Shown: positions 28,309-37,370 of the stretch, one piece after another
How the letters are laid out: the number at the start of each line of letters is the position of its first letter
Position numbering within the stretch: the first letter of the stretch is position 1
Origin: Bernardetia sp. ABR2-2B
GTDB taxonomy: Bacteria > Bacteroidota > Bacteroidia > Cytophagales > Bernardetiaceae
Assembly: GCF_037126435.1 (NCBI RefSeq)
Contig: NZ_CP147020.1
Coordinates: 2,469,293-2,533,292 of the forward strand
Length of the DNA stretch: 64,000 nucleotides
Direction: 5' to 3'
Notes under the pieces: model-generated
The model's input: only the letters and a program-made list of their open reading frames with translations
Told to the model about the DNA's origin: nothing
Databases searched by the model: none
Translations under genes and position numbers: made by a program

Positions 28309-28313
28309 AAAAA

Positions 28314-28384
28314 TAATGGTAAATTGTGAATGATAAATTATAACTGAGGTTATCTTAATTCTATTTCATTCATAATTTACCATT
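28314..28384. repeat. Imperfect inverted repeat between convergent genes
   Basis: AATGGTAAATT-GTGAATGA on the left is mirrored by TCATTCAT-AATTTACCATT on the right. It may serve as a terminator for both neighbours; there is no clean T run. Confidence 0.5.
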
Positions 28385-28393
28385 AATAATTCA

Positions 28394-28870
28394 TCATTCA
28401 AAGGTCTGTTTATTCATAGGATAGAGATTAAATGTTCCTATTCCTTTGGCTACTACTTTTCCTGTTTTTTTGTTTTTTATATCACAAACAGTATGAACAA
28501 GACGGTTTCCTGTATGTTCTAGATTTGCTTCTGCAATCAGTTCATCGTGAAGCTTGACAGGCAGAAAATAATTGATTTTAAATTCTACTGTCGCACATAG
28601 TTTTCCTTGAGCAAAGGCATAACTCAAAGCCGAGCCTCCTAAAGTTGCATCCATAAGTCCAGAAATTACACCTCCATGACAATGCCCTGGTGCGCTTTGA
28701 TGCTTTTCTACAATCTTCATTTCAGAAATTGCATGACCTACTTCTTTTATCTCTAATGTCATTCCATTATCTTTTGCAAAAAAATTGAATTGATTATAGA
28801 GTTCTATAAGCTGTGTGTGATTTTTATTATCTGTAAAAAAGCCTTTTTTGTCTTCTTTTATTTTTTCCAT
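28394..28870 (-). CDS. Hotdog-fold thioesterase, PaaI family
   Basis: The ATG at 28870 is preferred; an upstream TTG would add 19 residues rich in Lys, Asn and Gln. The 158-residue protein carries the PaaI-type active-site segment HGGVISGLMDATLGGSAL, with the conserved GG and the Asp that activates water, and the strand CATVEFKINYFLPV. Such enzymes hydrolyse acyl- or aryl-CoA thioesters, often in aromatic or fatty-acid breakdown or as housekeeping. The neighbouring hydroxyacyl-CoA dehydrogenase points to acyl-CoA metabolism but is on the other strand. Confidence 0.9.
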   Translation of the reverse strand: MEKIKEDKKGFFTDNKNHTQLIELYNQFNFFAKDNGMTLEIKEVGHAISEMKIVEKHQSAPGHCHGGVISGLMDATLGGSALSYAFAQGKLCATVEFKINYFLPVKLHDELIAEANLEHTGNRLVHTVCDIKNKKTGKVVAKGIGTFNLYPMNKQTFE

Positions 28871-28992
28871 AGATTGGTAATGGTTGATTTTTAATAAATA
28901 CTGCTTTATTTTCAAACAGTTTCTCAATATAGCAAATATAATTTTACTAGATTAAAACAAGAAATAAGTTTAACTTACTAAAAAATAAAAAA

Positions 28993-30015
28993 ATGTCAAA
29001 AATAAGCCGAAGATTTAATCCAGAGTTAGATTTTATCATTGATAGAGAGAATGAGTTTGAAAATTATTACGAAGGAAATCCTCTTTTTGATGGTGTCTTT
29101 TGTAATGAAGGAGCAACTCAAAATGAAGAAACTTCTCTAGCAACAGTTTTGAAATGGCAACTTCAAACCAATCCACAAAAAGAAGAAAAGAAAAATGAAA
29201 ATTTTAGTGTAGAGACGATTCCAAACGCTACACTTTTTGAAGAAACAAAAGATTGTATTGTTTGGCTCGGACACGCTTGTTTTTTTATTCGTCTAAACGG
29301 AATTAATTTTCTCACAGACCCTTGCTTGGAAAGTATGCCTTTTGTTCCTCGCAAATCTTCACTCCCTTGTAAGATTTCTGAAATCAAGAATATTGATTAT
29401 TTACTTCTTTCTCATAATCACCGTGACCATTTGGATATTCCTTCTCTTAAAAAGCTGATTCCTCAAAATCCTGCTATGGAATTTCTTGTTCCATTAGAAA
29501 CGGCTGATTTTCTGCATAGACAGGTTTCGAAAGACTTAAAAATACAAGAAGCAGGTTGGTATCAACAGTTCAAGACAAAAAAAGGAATAAATATCAATTT
29601 TTTACCTTCCAAACACTGGTGTAGAAGAGGTTTATTTGATTTTAATGAAATGCTTTGGGGTGGCTTTTGGTTGGAAAGTAACGACCACAAATTATTCTTT
29701 GTCGGAGATACAGCCTATGCAAATCACTTCAAAAGAATAGAGAAAATTTTGGGTGCTGCAGGTACGGTCGTTATGCCAATAGGAGCTTACAAACCTTCAT
29801 TTATGATGCAAAATGCACACATCAACCCAGAAGAAGCCGTAAAAGCATTTCAAGAAACAAAAGGAAAAACAATGATTCCGATGCACTATGGAACATTCGA
29901 TTTGGCAGACGAACCACTTGGAGAACCTATAAAATGGCTAACTTCAGAAATGAAAAAACAAAACCTTTCTGAAAAACTGACTGTTCCCAAAATTGGAGAA
30001 GTCATTTATTTGTAG
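28993..30015 (+). CDS. Metallo-beta-lactamase-fold hydrolase, NAPE-PLD-like
   Basis: The 340-residue cytosolic protein has the order of the NAPE-PLD/UlaG-like branch: LGHACFFIRLNGINFLTDPC (about 92-111), the metal motif H-x-H-x-D-H as HNHRDH at 141-146, LPSKHWCRRG near 200 with another His, VGDTAY with the bridging Asp, and MIPMHYGTFDL near the end with the last His. In the family this fold cleaves phosphodiester bonds, including those of N-acyl phosphatidylethanolamines, but many bacterial members have untested substrates. The metal ligands all seem present. Confidence 0.9.
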   Translation: MSKISRRFNPELDFIIDRENEFENYYEGNPLFDGVFCNEGATQNEETSLATVLKWQLQTNPQKEEKKNENFSVETIPNATLFEETKDCIVWLGHACFFIRLNGINFLTDPCLESMPFVPRKSSLPCKISEIKNIDYLLLSHNHRDHLDIPSLKKLIPQNPAMEFLVPLETADFLHRQVSKDLKIQEAGWYQQFKTKKGININFLPSKHWCRRGLFDFNEMLWGGFWLESNDHKLFFVGDTAYANHFKRIEKILGAAGTVVMPIGAYKPSFMMQNAHINPEEAVKAFQETKGKTMIPMHYGTFDLADEPLGEPIKWLTSEMKKQNLSEKLTVPKIGEVIYL

Positions 30016-30070
30016 ATTTTCAGAAATCAATGATGTTAGGAAAAAATATAATACTCAAACCACTTCCATA

Positions 30071-30108
30071 GCCTTTGTCAGTGTTTTAGCGCAGCGATAC
30101 CGACAAAC
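30071..30108. repeat. Dispersed hairpin repeat, copy B
   Basis: GCCTTTGTCAGTGTTTTAGC followed by GCAGCGATACCGACAAAC; the stem has two mismatches that remain G-U pairs in RNA, consistent with selection on the RNA form. It sits between convergent genes. Confidence 0.75.
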
Positions 30109-30127
30109 ACATTTATAAAGTAAACTC

Positions 30128-30613
30128 TTAGACAGATGCTTTAATTGGAATCCAAACTTCCTCTTCTGAGTTTTCATTTGTTGAGTTATATTTTTCTCCC
30201 AAAACTTCAAAATGCTCTCTTGTATCTAGTTGATAGGCTGAGTTTGGCAACCACTCTTCAAAAACATATTGTGCCATTTTTGGAAAGTCTTTGGGCAAAC
30301 CTTTATATAAAAATACAGCGTACAAACCACCTTCCAAAACTCGTTTTTCCATTCCTTGTGGAATATCTTCAAAGAAATCTACTTCAATCATGGCACATTT
30401 TGTAAATTCTGTTTTTGGATTAAAATCTTTAAAATCTAACGATTTATCATAAATTTGAATAGAATATAAATCTTTTCCAATAGTATGTTTAATCATCTTT
30501 TTTTTAGGCATAAAGCTCTGCCATAACTCCATTGTCTTATTATCTGACAAAGACATTTTTAAAGAGTTACCAATTAATCTTTTCGCAGGAAGGATTTTGA
30601 TTTTTGGATTCAT
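30128..30613 (-). CDS. GyrI-like / AraC effector-binding-domain protein
   Basis: The 161-residue protein is one effector-binding domain (the fold of GyrI, Rob C-terminus and BmrR): first strand KIKILPAKRLIGNSLKMSLS, middle TKCAMIEVDFFEDIPQGMEK, then GLYAVFLYKGLPKDFPKMAQ and the family end WLPNSAYQLDTREHFEVLGE. There is no DNA-binding domain, so it probably binds a small molecule or protein alone. It ends 9 bases after the stop of the dispersed repeat region and lies 9 bases from the lipoprotein gene upstream, so the two may be co-transcribed. Confidence 0.82.
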   Translation of the reverse strand: MNPKIKILPAKRLIGNSLKMSLSDNKTMELWQSFMPKKKMIKHTIGKDLYSIQIYDKSLDFKDFNPKTEFTKCAMIEVDFFEDIPQGMEKRVLEGGLYAVFLYKGLPKDFPKMAQYVFEEWLPNSAYQLDTREHFEVLGEKYNSTNENSEEEVWIPIKASV

Positions 30614-30622
30614 TTCTACACT

Positions 30623-31321
30623 TTATTTATTTTCTAAAAAATTTTCATATTCATTAGTAAGCATTTTCCAACTTCTATAAGGCACAATGGAATTTGGATT
30701 TTCCTCATCATATTCACTCAAAATATCATTTATCAAATCAACTTTTATTGAATTTGGTTCTACATCAACAAAATAATAAATACTTGAGTTTTTCTTATCT
30801 CCTATCAAAATCAAATTTGATTTTGCAGTTTTAGAATAATAATTGACATAAGTAGGCAAATTTTCTACTAGTTCAAATTTGACTTGTATGGCCGTTTCTT
30901 TTTCCACACACCCTTTTTCTAGAAACTGACAAATAATTTGCTTCGGAAATTCAACTGGAGTTTTGACTGGAATTTCAAAACTTAGATTTGTAGAATAACA
31001 ATCAGGTGCGCCACAATCAAAACTATGAAGGTCAAAAGGAAGTTTAAATTCAATTTTATCATTTACTTGCTTTACTAGATTTCTAATATAAAATTCTTGA
31101 AAGAAGTCAGATTTTAGAATAGCATTAGATTTTGATTCAAGCAGAACATTTCGAAGAGAATCTTGTCTTTCTTCCCAAGAATCATGTTTTTCTACTTGTT
31201 TATTACTTTCTGTTTTTATTAGTTTTGCTTGTTGTAAAGTTGTAACTTTATCTTTACTCTTTTCAGTTCTCAAAGAACAAGAAAATAGCAGAAGACTAAT
31301 TAAGACAAAAAGCACCTTCAT
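30623..31321 (-). CDS. Lipoprotein of unknown function
   Basis: The ATG at 31321 opens directly into a lipoprotein signal (MKVLFVLISLLLFSC); an ATG four codons earlier is possible. The mature protein of about 217 residues is charged at the N-terminus, then has a Cys-containing core (SFDCGAPDCYSTNLSFEIP, CQFLEKGCVEKE) whose four Cys could form disulfides. I do not recognise a domain. It precedes the GyrI-like gene by 9 bases. Confidence 0.7.
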   Translation of the reverse strand: MKVLFVLISLLLFSCSLRTEKSKDKVTTLQQAKLIKTESNKQVEKHDSWEERQDSLRNVLLESKSNAILKSDFFQEFYIRNLVKQVNDKIEFKLPFDLHSFDCGAPDCYSTNLSFEIPVKTPVEFPKQIICQFLEKGCVEKETAIQVKFELVENLPTYVNYYSKTAKSNLILIGDKKNSSIYYFVDVEPNSIKVDLINDILSEYDEENPNSIVPYRSWKMLTNEYENFLENK

Positions 31322-31386
31322 AGAAATAGTCATTATTATTTTTTTAAATTATACTAGCATTAAGTAACGAAGAATAATTTAACTCT

Positions 31387-32085
31387 CTACTCTTTATTAT
31401 ACTTTTTTCTAATTTCCTCTGAGAAAGATAGAGCTAAACTAAATTTTTGCTCTATTATTTTTCCATTTTTTGTGGCAGTTGTCCATTTTGGCAATATTTC
31501 AATTACTCGTTTTACTTCCTGTCTGAATTCTAGAGAATGTATTCTGACGATTGAATCTACCTTTACATTTCCTAGAGTGTCAATATGTATTTGTGCAAAA
31601 GCCCTGTATTTTTTGTCCTCTTTATTTTGGTATTTACTTTCATAAAAATCTAGTTTGTACCACTTCAAATTGGAATAAATAAACTCATTCATTTTTTCAT
31701 TTCCTTCTTCAAAAACGGAATTTCTATCTCCCAACCCCACACTATCCATATATTTTGCTTTTTGCCATGTTTTTTCAATTATCGTTGAACCGAATTTTTC
31801 TTTGATTTTTTCTTTCATATAATTTGAATAACATTCTGGTTCTTGATAGACAATACAACCCATATAAGCTACATTTATTCCATAGTCTTTATACAATAGC
31901 CTTCCGAAAGTATAAGAATTACTAGAATTTAATCCAAAAACTAAGTAGGTATAGTTTCCTTTTTCAATATGCACTTTTGCACTATCAATTCCTTGCTGAC
32001 ATTCTAGGTCATTATTTTGAGAAAAAACTGTTTTAGGAAAAAAGAAACTACTGATACAAATTGATAAATAGATAAAAATTTTCAT
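31387..32085 (-). CDS. Secreted protein with TonB-C-like C-terminal domain
   Basis: The 232-residue protein has a signal peptide (about 1-22, KTVFSQ). The last 75 residues (YRAFAQIHIDTLGNVKVDSI, then LEFRQEVKRVIEILPKWTTA and KIIEQKFSLALSF) follow the TonB C-terminal pattern used by many Bacteroidota periplasmic proteins, though without a TM anchor or proline-rich spacer. So it is not a complete energy transducer. The N-terminal two thirds has four Cys and no recognised fold. Confidence 0.7.
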   Translation of the reverse strand: MKIFIYLSICISSFFFPKTVFSQNNDLECQQGIDSAKVHIEKGNYTYLVFGLNSSNSYTFGRLLYKDYGINVAYMGCIVYQEPECYSNYMKEKIKEKFGSTIIEKTWQKAKYMDSVGLGDRNSVFEEGNEKMNEFIYSNLKWYKLDFYESKYQNKEDKKYRAFAQIHIDTLGNVKVDSIVRIHSLEFRQEVKRVIEILPKWTTATKNGKIIEQKFSLALSFSEEIRKKYNKE

Positions 32086-32185
32086 TTTTGAATGGATTCA
32101 AGATAAAATAAAGTCTTTCTATTTTAATTCAAAAATAGTAGATTAGTAACACGAAAGAATCTCAAAAATACAAACAGAGCAAAAC

Positions 32186-33793
32186 ATGAAAATTCTATCA
32201 GCAAAACAAATGGCTTTAGCCGACCAAGAAACTATCAAAAATGAGCCTGTTTCTTCCTTAGATTTAATGGAAAGGGCATCAAAAAAGGCTTTTTATTGGA
32301 TTCAGAATTACTTTGGTCAGAATCTTCATAATGATTTAATAAATACAGAATTTCATATTTTTTGTGGCATTGGAAATAATGGTGGCGACGGACTTGTACT
32401 TGCTAGACTCCTCTCAAACTTTGCCTTTCAAATAAATGTGTATGTAGTAGCTTTTTCAGATAAACGAAGCGAAGATTTTGAAGCTAACTTTGAAAGAATA
32501 CAAGAAGTTTCGAATATCAAAATCACAGAAATAAAGACAGAGGAAGATTTAGAGCAACTAAATTCTATTTCTAAAAACGATTGGATTATCGATGCTATTT
32601 TTGGATATGGATTAAATAGAGTTCCTGAAGGAATTGCAGGAAAAACAATTGAATTTATAAATCAACACTCCAACAAAAATGTAATTTCGATAGATATTCC
32701 CTCTGGTCTTTTTGCAGATGAAAACCAAAGTAAAGAACAGCGTTTTGATAAAAATATGACCATAAAAGCAACGCATACACTTACTTTTCAAAGTCCAAAA
32801 TTATCTTTTTTCTTTGATGAATACAGTGAATTTGTAGGTAATTTTGAAGTATTAGACATTGGGTTGGATAAAAATTTCATTGAAAAATTAGATGCTCAAA
32901 ACTACTGGCTCACTACTCAAAAAGCAAAACAGATTTACAAACCTCGCAGCCGAACAGGACACAAAGGAACTTTTGGACATGCACTTTTGATTGTGGGAAG
33001 TTATGGAAAAATAGGCGCAGCACAGCTTTCTGCAAAGACTGCTCTTCGAAGTGGAATCGGTCTTTTATCTATCCGAACGCCAAAATGTGGAGTTATTCCA
33101 CTTCAAAGTTCAGTTCCAGAAGCGATGATTTTGGTAGATGATTTTGAGAAAAGTAAGAAGAAAAATAAATATGTTTTGAATTCTTTTTCAGATGAGTTAG
33201 TAGAAAAATTGAGTGATTACAAAACTATCGGAATTGGTTGTGGTATTGGAACGGCTAAAAAAACAAAAAAACTCCTTTTACAAATTTTGAGAAATGTTGA
33301 TTATCCTATCGTCATTGATGCTGATGCACTTAATATTTTGGCTAAGAACAGAAATTATGAAAATAATGATACTGATTGGTTAGATTTTGTTCCCAAAAAC
33401 TCAATCTTGACACCACACCCAAAAGAATTTGAACGGCTTTTTGGAAAAACTTCATCAGCAGAAGAAAGACACCGACTTTTAAGAAATTTAGCTAAAGAAT
33501 ATCAAGTTTATATTTTACTCAAAGGCTCTTTTTCGGCTTTAGCTCTACCCAATGGAGATATTTATCACAGCTCTTTTGGTGATATTGGAATGGCGACTGG
33601 TGGAAGTGGCGATGTTTTGACAGGAATCTTGACTTCACTTTTGGCGCAAGGTTATAATTCGGAAGAAAGTCTGTTGCTTAGTGTTTTTTTACATGGAAAA
33701 GCTGGAGAACTGGCAGCAAAAAATAAATCTAGTGAAGCTATGCTTCCTTCTGATTTGATTGAAGAATTGGGGAATGTTTTTAAGATGATTTGA
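32186..33793 (+). CDS. nnr: Bifunctional NAD(P)H-hydrate epimerase / ADP-dependent NAD(P)H-hydrate dehydratase
   Basis: The 535-residue protein combines two repair enzymes. The N-terminal YjeF_N domain (1-240) has the nucleotide loop FCGIGNNGGDGLVLARL (59-75) and the epimerase acid in the AIFGYGL segment; it interconverts R- and S-forms of hydrated NAD(P)H. The C-terminal ribokinase-like domain (250-535) has GSYGKIGAAQLSAKTALRSG, VIDADALN, LTPHPKEFERLFG and the ATP/ADP-site loop ATGGSGDVLTG. It dehydrates the S-form using ADP. Together they restore NAD(P)H damaged by heat or by GAPDH. Domain order and length match E. coli NnrD/E fusion. Confidence 0.95.
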   Translation: MKILSAKQMALADQETIKNEPVSSLDLMERASKKAFYWIQNYFGQNLHNDLINTEFHIFCGIGNNGGDGLVLARLLSNFAFQINVYVVAFSDKRSEDFEANFERIQEVSNIKITEIKTEEDLEQLNSISKNDWIIDAIFGYGLNRVPEGIAGKTIEFINQHSNKNVISIDIPSGLFADENQSKEQRFDKNMTIKATHTLTFQSPKLSFFFDEYSEFVGNFEVLDIGLDKNFIEKLDAQNYWLTTQKAKQIYKPRSRTGHKGTFGHALLIVGSYGKIGAAQLSAKTALRSGIGLLSIRTPKCGVIPLQSSVPEAMILVDDFEKSKKKNKYVLNSFSDELVEKLSDYKTIGIGCGIGTAKKTKKLLLQILRNVDYPIVIDADALNILAKNRNYENNDTDWLDFVPKNSILTPHPKEFERLFGKTSSAEERHRLLRNLAKEYQVYILLKGSFSALALPNGDIYHSSFGDIGMATGGSGDVLTGILTSLLAQGYNSEESLLLSVFLHGKAGELAAKNKSSEAMLPSDLIEELGNVFKMI

Positions 33794-34584
33794 ATTACTT
33801 TTGTAACTGATTAGCAAGTGATTTTTATGATGAAATGCAGGATTTTACATTGTTTTCTTCACTATTAATTCTAATGAATCTTTCAAATTTTGACTTGAAA
33901 TATATTTCATATTCATATCAAGACTAATTCCATCTTTGATTTTTATTTTCTTGGAAGCATAAAAGATAGAATCATTTTGAACAGAAACTCCTACCACAAC
34001 AGCCTCTTTTCCGATGGGTAGTTTTGTATAAATTTCATTTTCTTTCGTAAAAGAATACAAACCATTATTTCTTTTAAAACTCATCAATCGGACATTCATA
34101 TCTGGAATTACTAAAGAAAAATCTATAAAATTCAATTTAGTATTAGATGTATTGGCTAGTAATATTTCAGCTTTCCCTGCTTTTGGATCATCATAAAACC
34201 TATCACAATTAATCCAACCTAGTTTTTTGACAGCAAAGACAGTTTTTTCATAGAGTTTTGTAACTGCCTTTTGGTCTTCCATAGCTTGTTTTTGATTTTT
34301 TAATTCTTGAATGAGTGCTTCTCTTCTAAGATTATACTCCAAAATTTCACTTATTTCTTTTTCTGAAACTTTTAAATCAACTAGCTTTTGGTAAGCATCT
34401 TTAGCATTCAAATCTATTCCGTAATTCTTTATGATTTTTAGTTCTCTTCGTTCTTCTTTTGGGAAATATTTTAAAGGATAGTCAATATGGTTATTGATAA
34501 ATTCATCAGAGTTTTGGAAATATTTTTTTAACTTTTCTCTATTTCCATTTATATATTTCAAATAAGTAGTTTTAGCTATTGAAT

Positions 34585-34593
34585 CTAAATACC
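34585..34593. repeat. Target-site duplication, IS copy 3 (left)
   Basis: CTAAATACC, repeated exactly at 35775-35783. Confidence 0.9.
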
Positions 34594-35774
34594 CTCAGTC
34601 CTCTGACAAAAGATTTTAAATTTAGATAAAAAAAAGCCATAATTGAGTTTCTCACAAAATTTTTCTCACAAAATTTTCTCAATTATGGCGAAAGCAAAGT
34701 ATGCTTCTAGTGGTAAAGTTACAAAATTAGTTAGTGTTTTATCTTCTCATTTAAAAGGGTTTCATTTAGCCCGAGTTCAATTTATAGGTCTTTTTGTAAT
34801 AGCTGTTATAAAGGTAGGTCTAGGAGGTTTAATTCAAATTGCAACTGCGTTTGAAAGGAATGTAGAATACAGTTCTTCTTTACGTCGTATAGAACGCTTT
34901 TTAAATTATTATGAGCTTGATTTTCAAGCAATTACTAATTTGATTATTTCCTTAGAAGGCATTGAACAATGGGAAAATATCGTACTGTGTTTGGATAGAA
35001 CGAATTGGAAAGTTGGAAAAGAGCATATTAATATTTTGCTTCTCTCAGCAGCTCATAAAGGGGTATCTATTCCTCTTTGTTGGTCTGTACTTTCGAGGAC
35101 AGGAAATTCAGCTACTCAACAACGAATTGATTTGATAGAAGATTTCTTAAATCAATTTCCTAATTTATCTATTACTGCTCTTGTAGCAGATAGAGAGTTT
35201 ATAGGTAAAAAATGGTTTTTCTATTTAGCTACAAAAAAATTTGATTTTGTAATGCGTATAAAATCTAACTTTAAAGCTACTAGAAAAGGGAAAACAAAGT
35301 CTATTGTAGCATGGTGTAGAGGGCTTTCGATTTCAGAAACCTATCAACTAGATGGAACATTTGTAGTCAATGAAGCAGAGGTATATTTATCTGTAAGTCG
35401 AACACAAAAAGGATATATTTATTTAGCATCACCTGTTTTATTGGATAATATTTTTGAAATTTATAAACAACGTTGGGAAATCGAAACGTTGTTTAAAGCA
35501 CTAAAATCACAAGGTTTTAACTTAGAAAATACAAAATTAACAGAACCAAATAAAATAGCTAAATTAATTGCTTTGTGTTCCATTGCCTTTGTTTGGTGTT
35601 ACAAAGTAGGAGAATGGAAACATAAAAAAACAAAAATAAGAGTCTGTTCAAATGGATATAATGAATACTCTTTTTTCAGATATGGATTAATAGAAATTAA
35701 AAAAATACTCAATAATCCAATGACTAGTGAAACTAAATTTGATCAAAAAATTAAAGTTTTGTCAATGGAGTAAG
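34594..35774 (+). mobile_element. IS4-family insertion sequence, copy 3 (1181 bp, 13-bp tandem duplication)
   Basis: Same ends as copies 1 and 2 but opposite orientation and 13 bases longer. The extra bases are a second copy of CTCACAAAATTTT in the loop of the start-codon hairpin. It interrupts the lipoprotein gene at 33845-36619. Confidence 0.95.
34685..35773 (+). CDS. IS4-family DDE transposase (copy 3)
   Basis: Protein identical to copies 1 and 2. The ATG at 34685 is used. The frame happens to run upstream to a TTG at 34643 only because of the 13-base duplication, so that longer form should not be annotated. Confidence 0.95.
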   Translation: MAKAKYASSGKVTKLVSVLSSHLKGFHLARVQFIGLFVIAVIKVGLGGLIQIATAFERNVEYSSSLRRIERFLNYYELDFQAITNLIISLEGIEQWENIVLCLDRTNWKVGKEHINILLLSAAHKGVSIPLCWSVLSRTGNSATQQRIDLIEDFLNQFPNLSITALVADREFIGKKWFFYLATKKFDFVMRIKSNFKATRKGKTKSIVAWCRGLSISETYQLDGTFVVNEAEVYLSVSRTQKGYIYLASPVLLDNIFEIYKQRWEIETLFKALKSQGFNLENTKLTEPNKIAKLIALCSIAFVWCYKVGEWKHKKTKIRVCSNGYNEYSFFRYGLIEIKKILNNPMTSETKFDQKIKVLSME

Positions 35775-35783
35775 CTAAATACC
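35775..35783. repeat. Target-site duplication, IS copy 3 (right)
   Basis: CTAAATACC, an exact copy of 34585-34593. Confidence 0.9.
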
Positions 35784-36833
35784 ACAAAGGTTCTCTTTTA
35801 TTTTGATAATATATGTTTGTTATAGTGTAATTAAGATTTATTTTTGAGCAGTTTACATAATTCCAATAATCATTATTTTCCCAACTCATAATATCAATCA
35901 TGTGAAATAAAAGCCAAAATCTATTTTTAAAATCTTGAGTAGCTATAATCGTATTTTCATACTTTGGATTTGTGAAATTAATTAGAGTCGTATCGTAACT
36001 ACAATATTTTCCATCTACAACCCAAAAATATTTTAACCACTCATTCCCCTCAGGATAAAGCAACTCCAAAGGCAAAGGAATTAAATATTCTTCTTCTAGC
36101 ATAGAGCTATCTACTTTCCAATTTGTACCATTTCCTGTGAACATTTGAAAACCTTCTTTGCTTATATTTCCCATTGTTGGCATCGAAACGGTAAGTTCTT
36201 TTCCTTCTTGTAATTGTAGGGAATTTCCGTCTGTCGTGGCATCAATAAATAACATTCCATTCGAAAGAAGAAGTTTATCATCAGAAAGTGTCGTCAGTCC
36301 AGAAGTAATAAAATCAGATAATTCGAAGGCTTCCACAACTTCTATAGTTACTTTTCCTTCAATAGGTTTGCCATTGGTATCTACAAAGCTGTTTTGTGGA
36401 ATAAAAATCTGAGTTCCTGCTTTCATTTCAAGCGTAACAGGTTTACTAGTATCAATTTCAAAACTTTGCTTTTCGGGTCTTAATGAAGAATAAGCATTAT
36501 CGACAGGACTTTCATTGAAAACAGTTGTTTTGATTTTCTTGGTTTGTTCTTTTTTATTCTCCGAACATGAAATAAAAAAAAATAGAGAAAATCAGTAATG
36601 CTAGAATATGATATTTCATGTTATTTTTTAGTTGTGTATAAATAACCATTACATTTTTAATCTTGTAATAAGGTAAAAGTAACAGATATTTTACGAAATT
36701 CCTTTAATGTAAAATTTCTTAATATCAAGCACAAATACTCTTGCTTTTTTAGTAAAATTTTCTTTAATTGTGTTACCTATCAAAACAGAATTGAGAAAAC
36801 AATAAGTAATACAGTAATTTTTAAGACACTTAA

Positions 36834-37370
36834 ATGAATTTAAATATAGATAAATACATTATACCAACAAAACTTCTTTCCATAGATAATGGCACTGATG
36901 AGTACAGAAAGGCTCGGTTGATTGGTTGGACACTTTTGGTTGTTATCTTATTTATGATTATTGGCATTCCTATCCATTGGATATTATCCAATTATATGGG
37001 GAGTTATATTAATGCTCTTATGCTTATATTTAGCTTAATAGTATATTTTTTTTATAAGAAAAAAGGTAATTTTGTAATTACAGGAAATTTGATTGCTACA
37101 ATAGCATACCTTGAATTTTTATGTCTTATTATTTTAGCTTTTAACTCAACTTCTTTAGTAATTTGGTTCATTGTTTCTCCCATATCAGCATTTTTATATG
37201 CTAATAAATCCTCAGGAGTTATTTGGGGGGGGATTACAATAATAACCCTATTTATTTATTTTGGAATTCCATTTTTTGGATATAGTTATCCTCACTCGTC
37301 GTTAGTGCAGTTATCAGACTCAAAGACACTTCTATTTAATCTTAATTCAATATTATTTTTATTTATTTAA
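36834..37370 (+). pseudogene. Membrane half of a SpoIIE-type phosphatase split by a frameshift
   Basis: The 178-residue product has about six TM helices (WTLLVVILFMIIGIPIHWIL, then ALMLIFSLIVYFFY, NLIATIAYLEFLCLIILAF and more). It stops at TAA at 37368. Adding one T to the T5 run at 37356-37360 lets the frame continue through ILFFIYLICIVFIYEKEKN into the phosphatase half, giving one ordinary sensor phosphatase of about 498 residues. So this is the N-terminal half of a broken or slippage-expressed gene. Confidence 0.75.

Larger units (their letters stand above)
33845..36619 (-). pseudogene. Lipoprotein gene disrupted by IS copy 3 and by a signal-peptide frameshift
   Basis: Removing the IS (34594-35774) and one copy of the 9-bp duplication joins the two minus-strand pieces in frame across PLWYL-D-SIAKTTYLKYI. 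The combined gene starts at the ATG at 36619 with MKYHILALLIFSIFF, but an A9/T9 run at about 36573-36581 puts this out of frame with ISCSENKKEQTKK; eight T would restore a perfect lipobox (FFISC). The N-terminal half contains KAGTQIFIPQNSFVDTNGKP and strand-rich repeats common in Cytophagales lipoproteins; the C-terminal half has a Lys/Glu-rich helical region and a sandwich-like end. Function unknown. Two separate defects suggest it was already dispensable. Confidence 0.85.

Noticed and set aside
28993-30015. AHL lactonase or class B beta-lactamase
   Set aside because: The HNHRDH context, LPSKHWCRRG and MHYGTFDL segments fit the NAPE-PLD/UlaG-like branch better.
34643-34684. TTG start giving IS copy 3 a 14-residue longer transposase
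   Set aside because: The extension exists only because of the 13-bp duplication; copies 1 and 2 use the ATG.
35743-35774. C-terminal YSIDKTLIF tail of the disrupted lipoprotein frame
   Set aside because: These residues are IS sequence read in the wrong sense; the true protein continues at the other side of the insertion.
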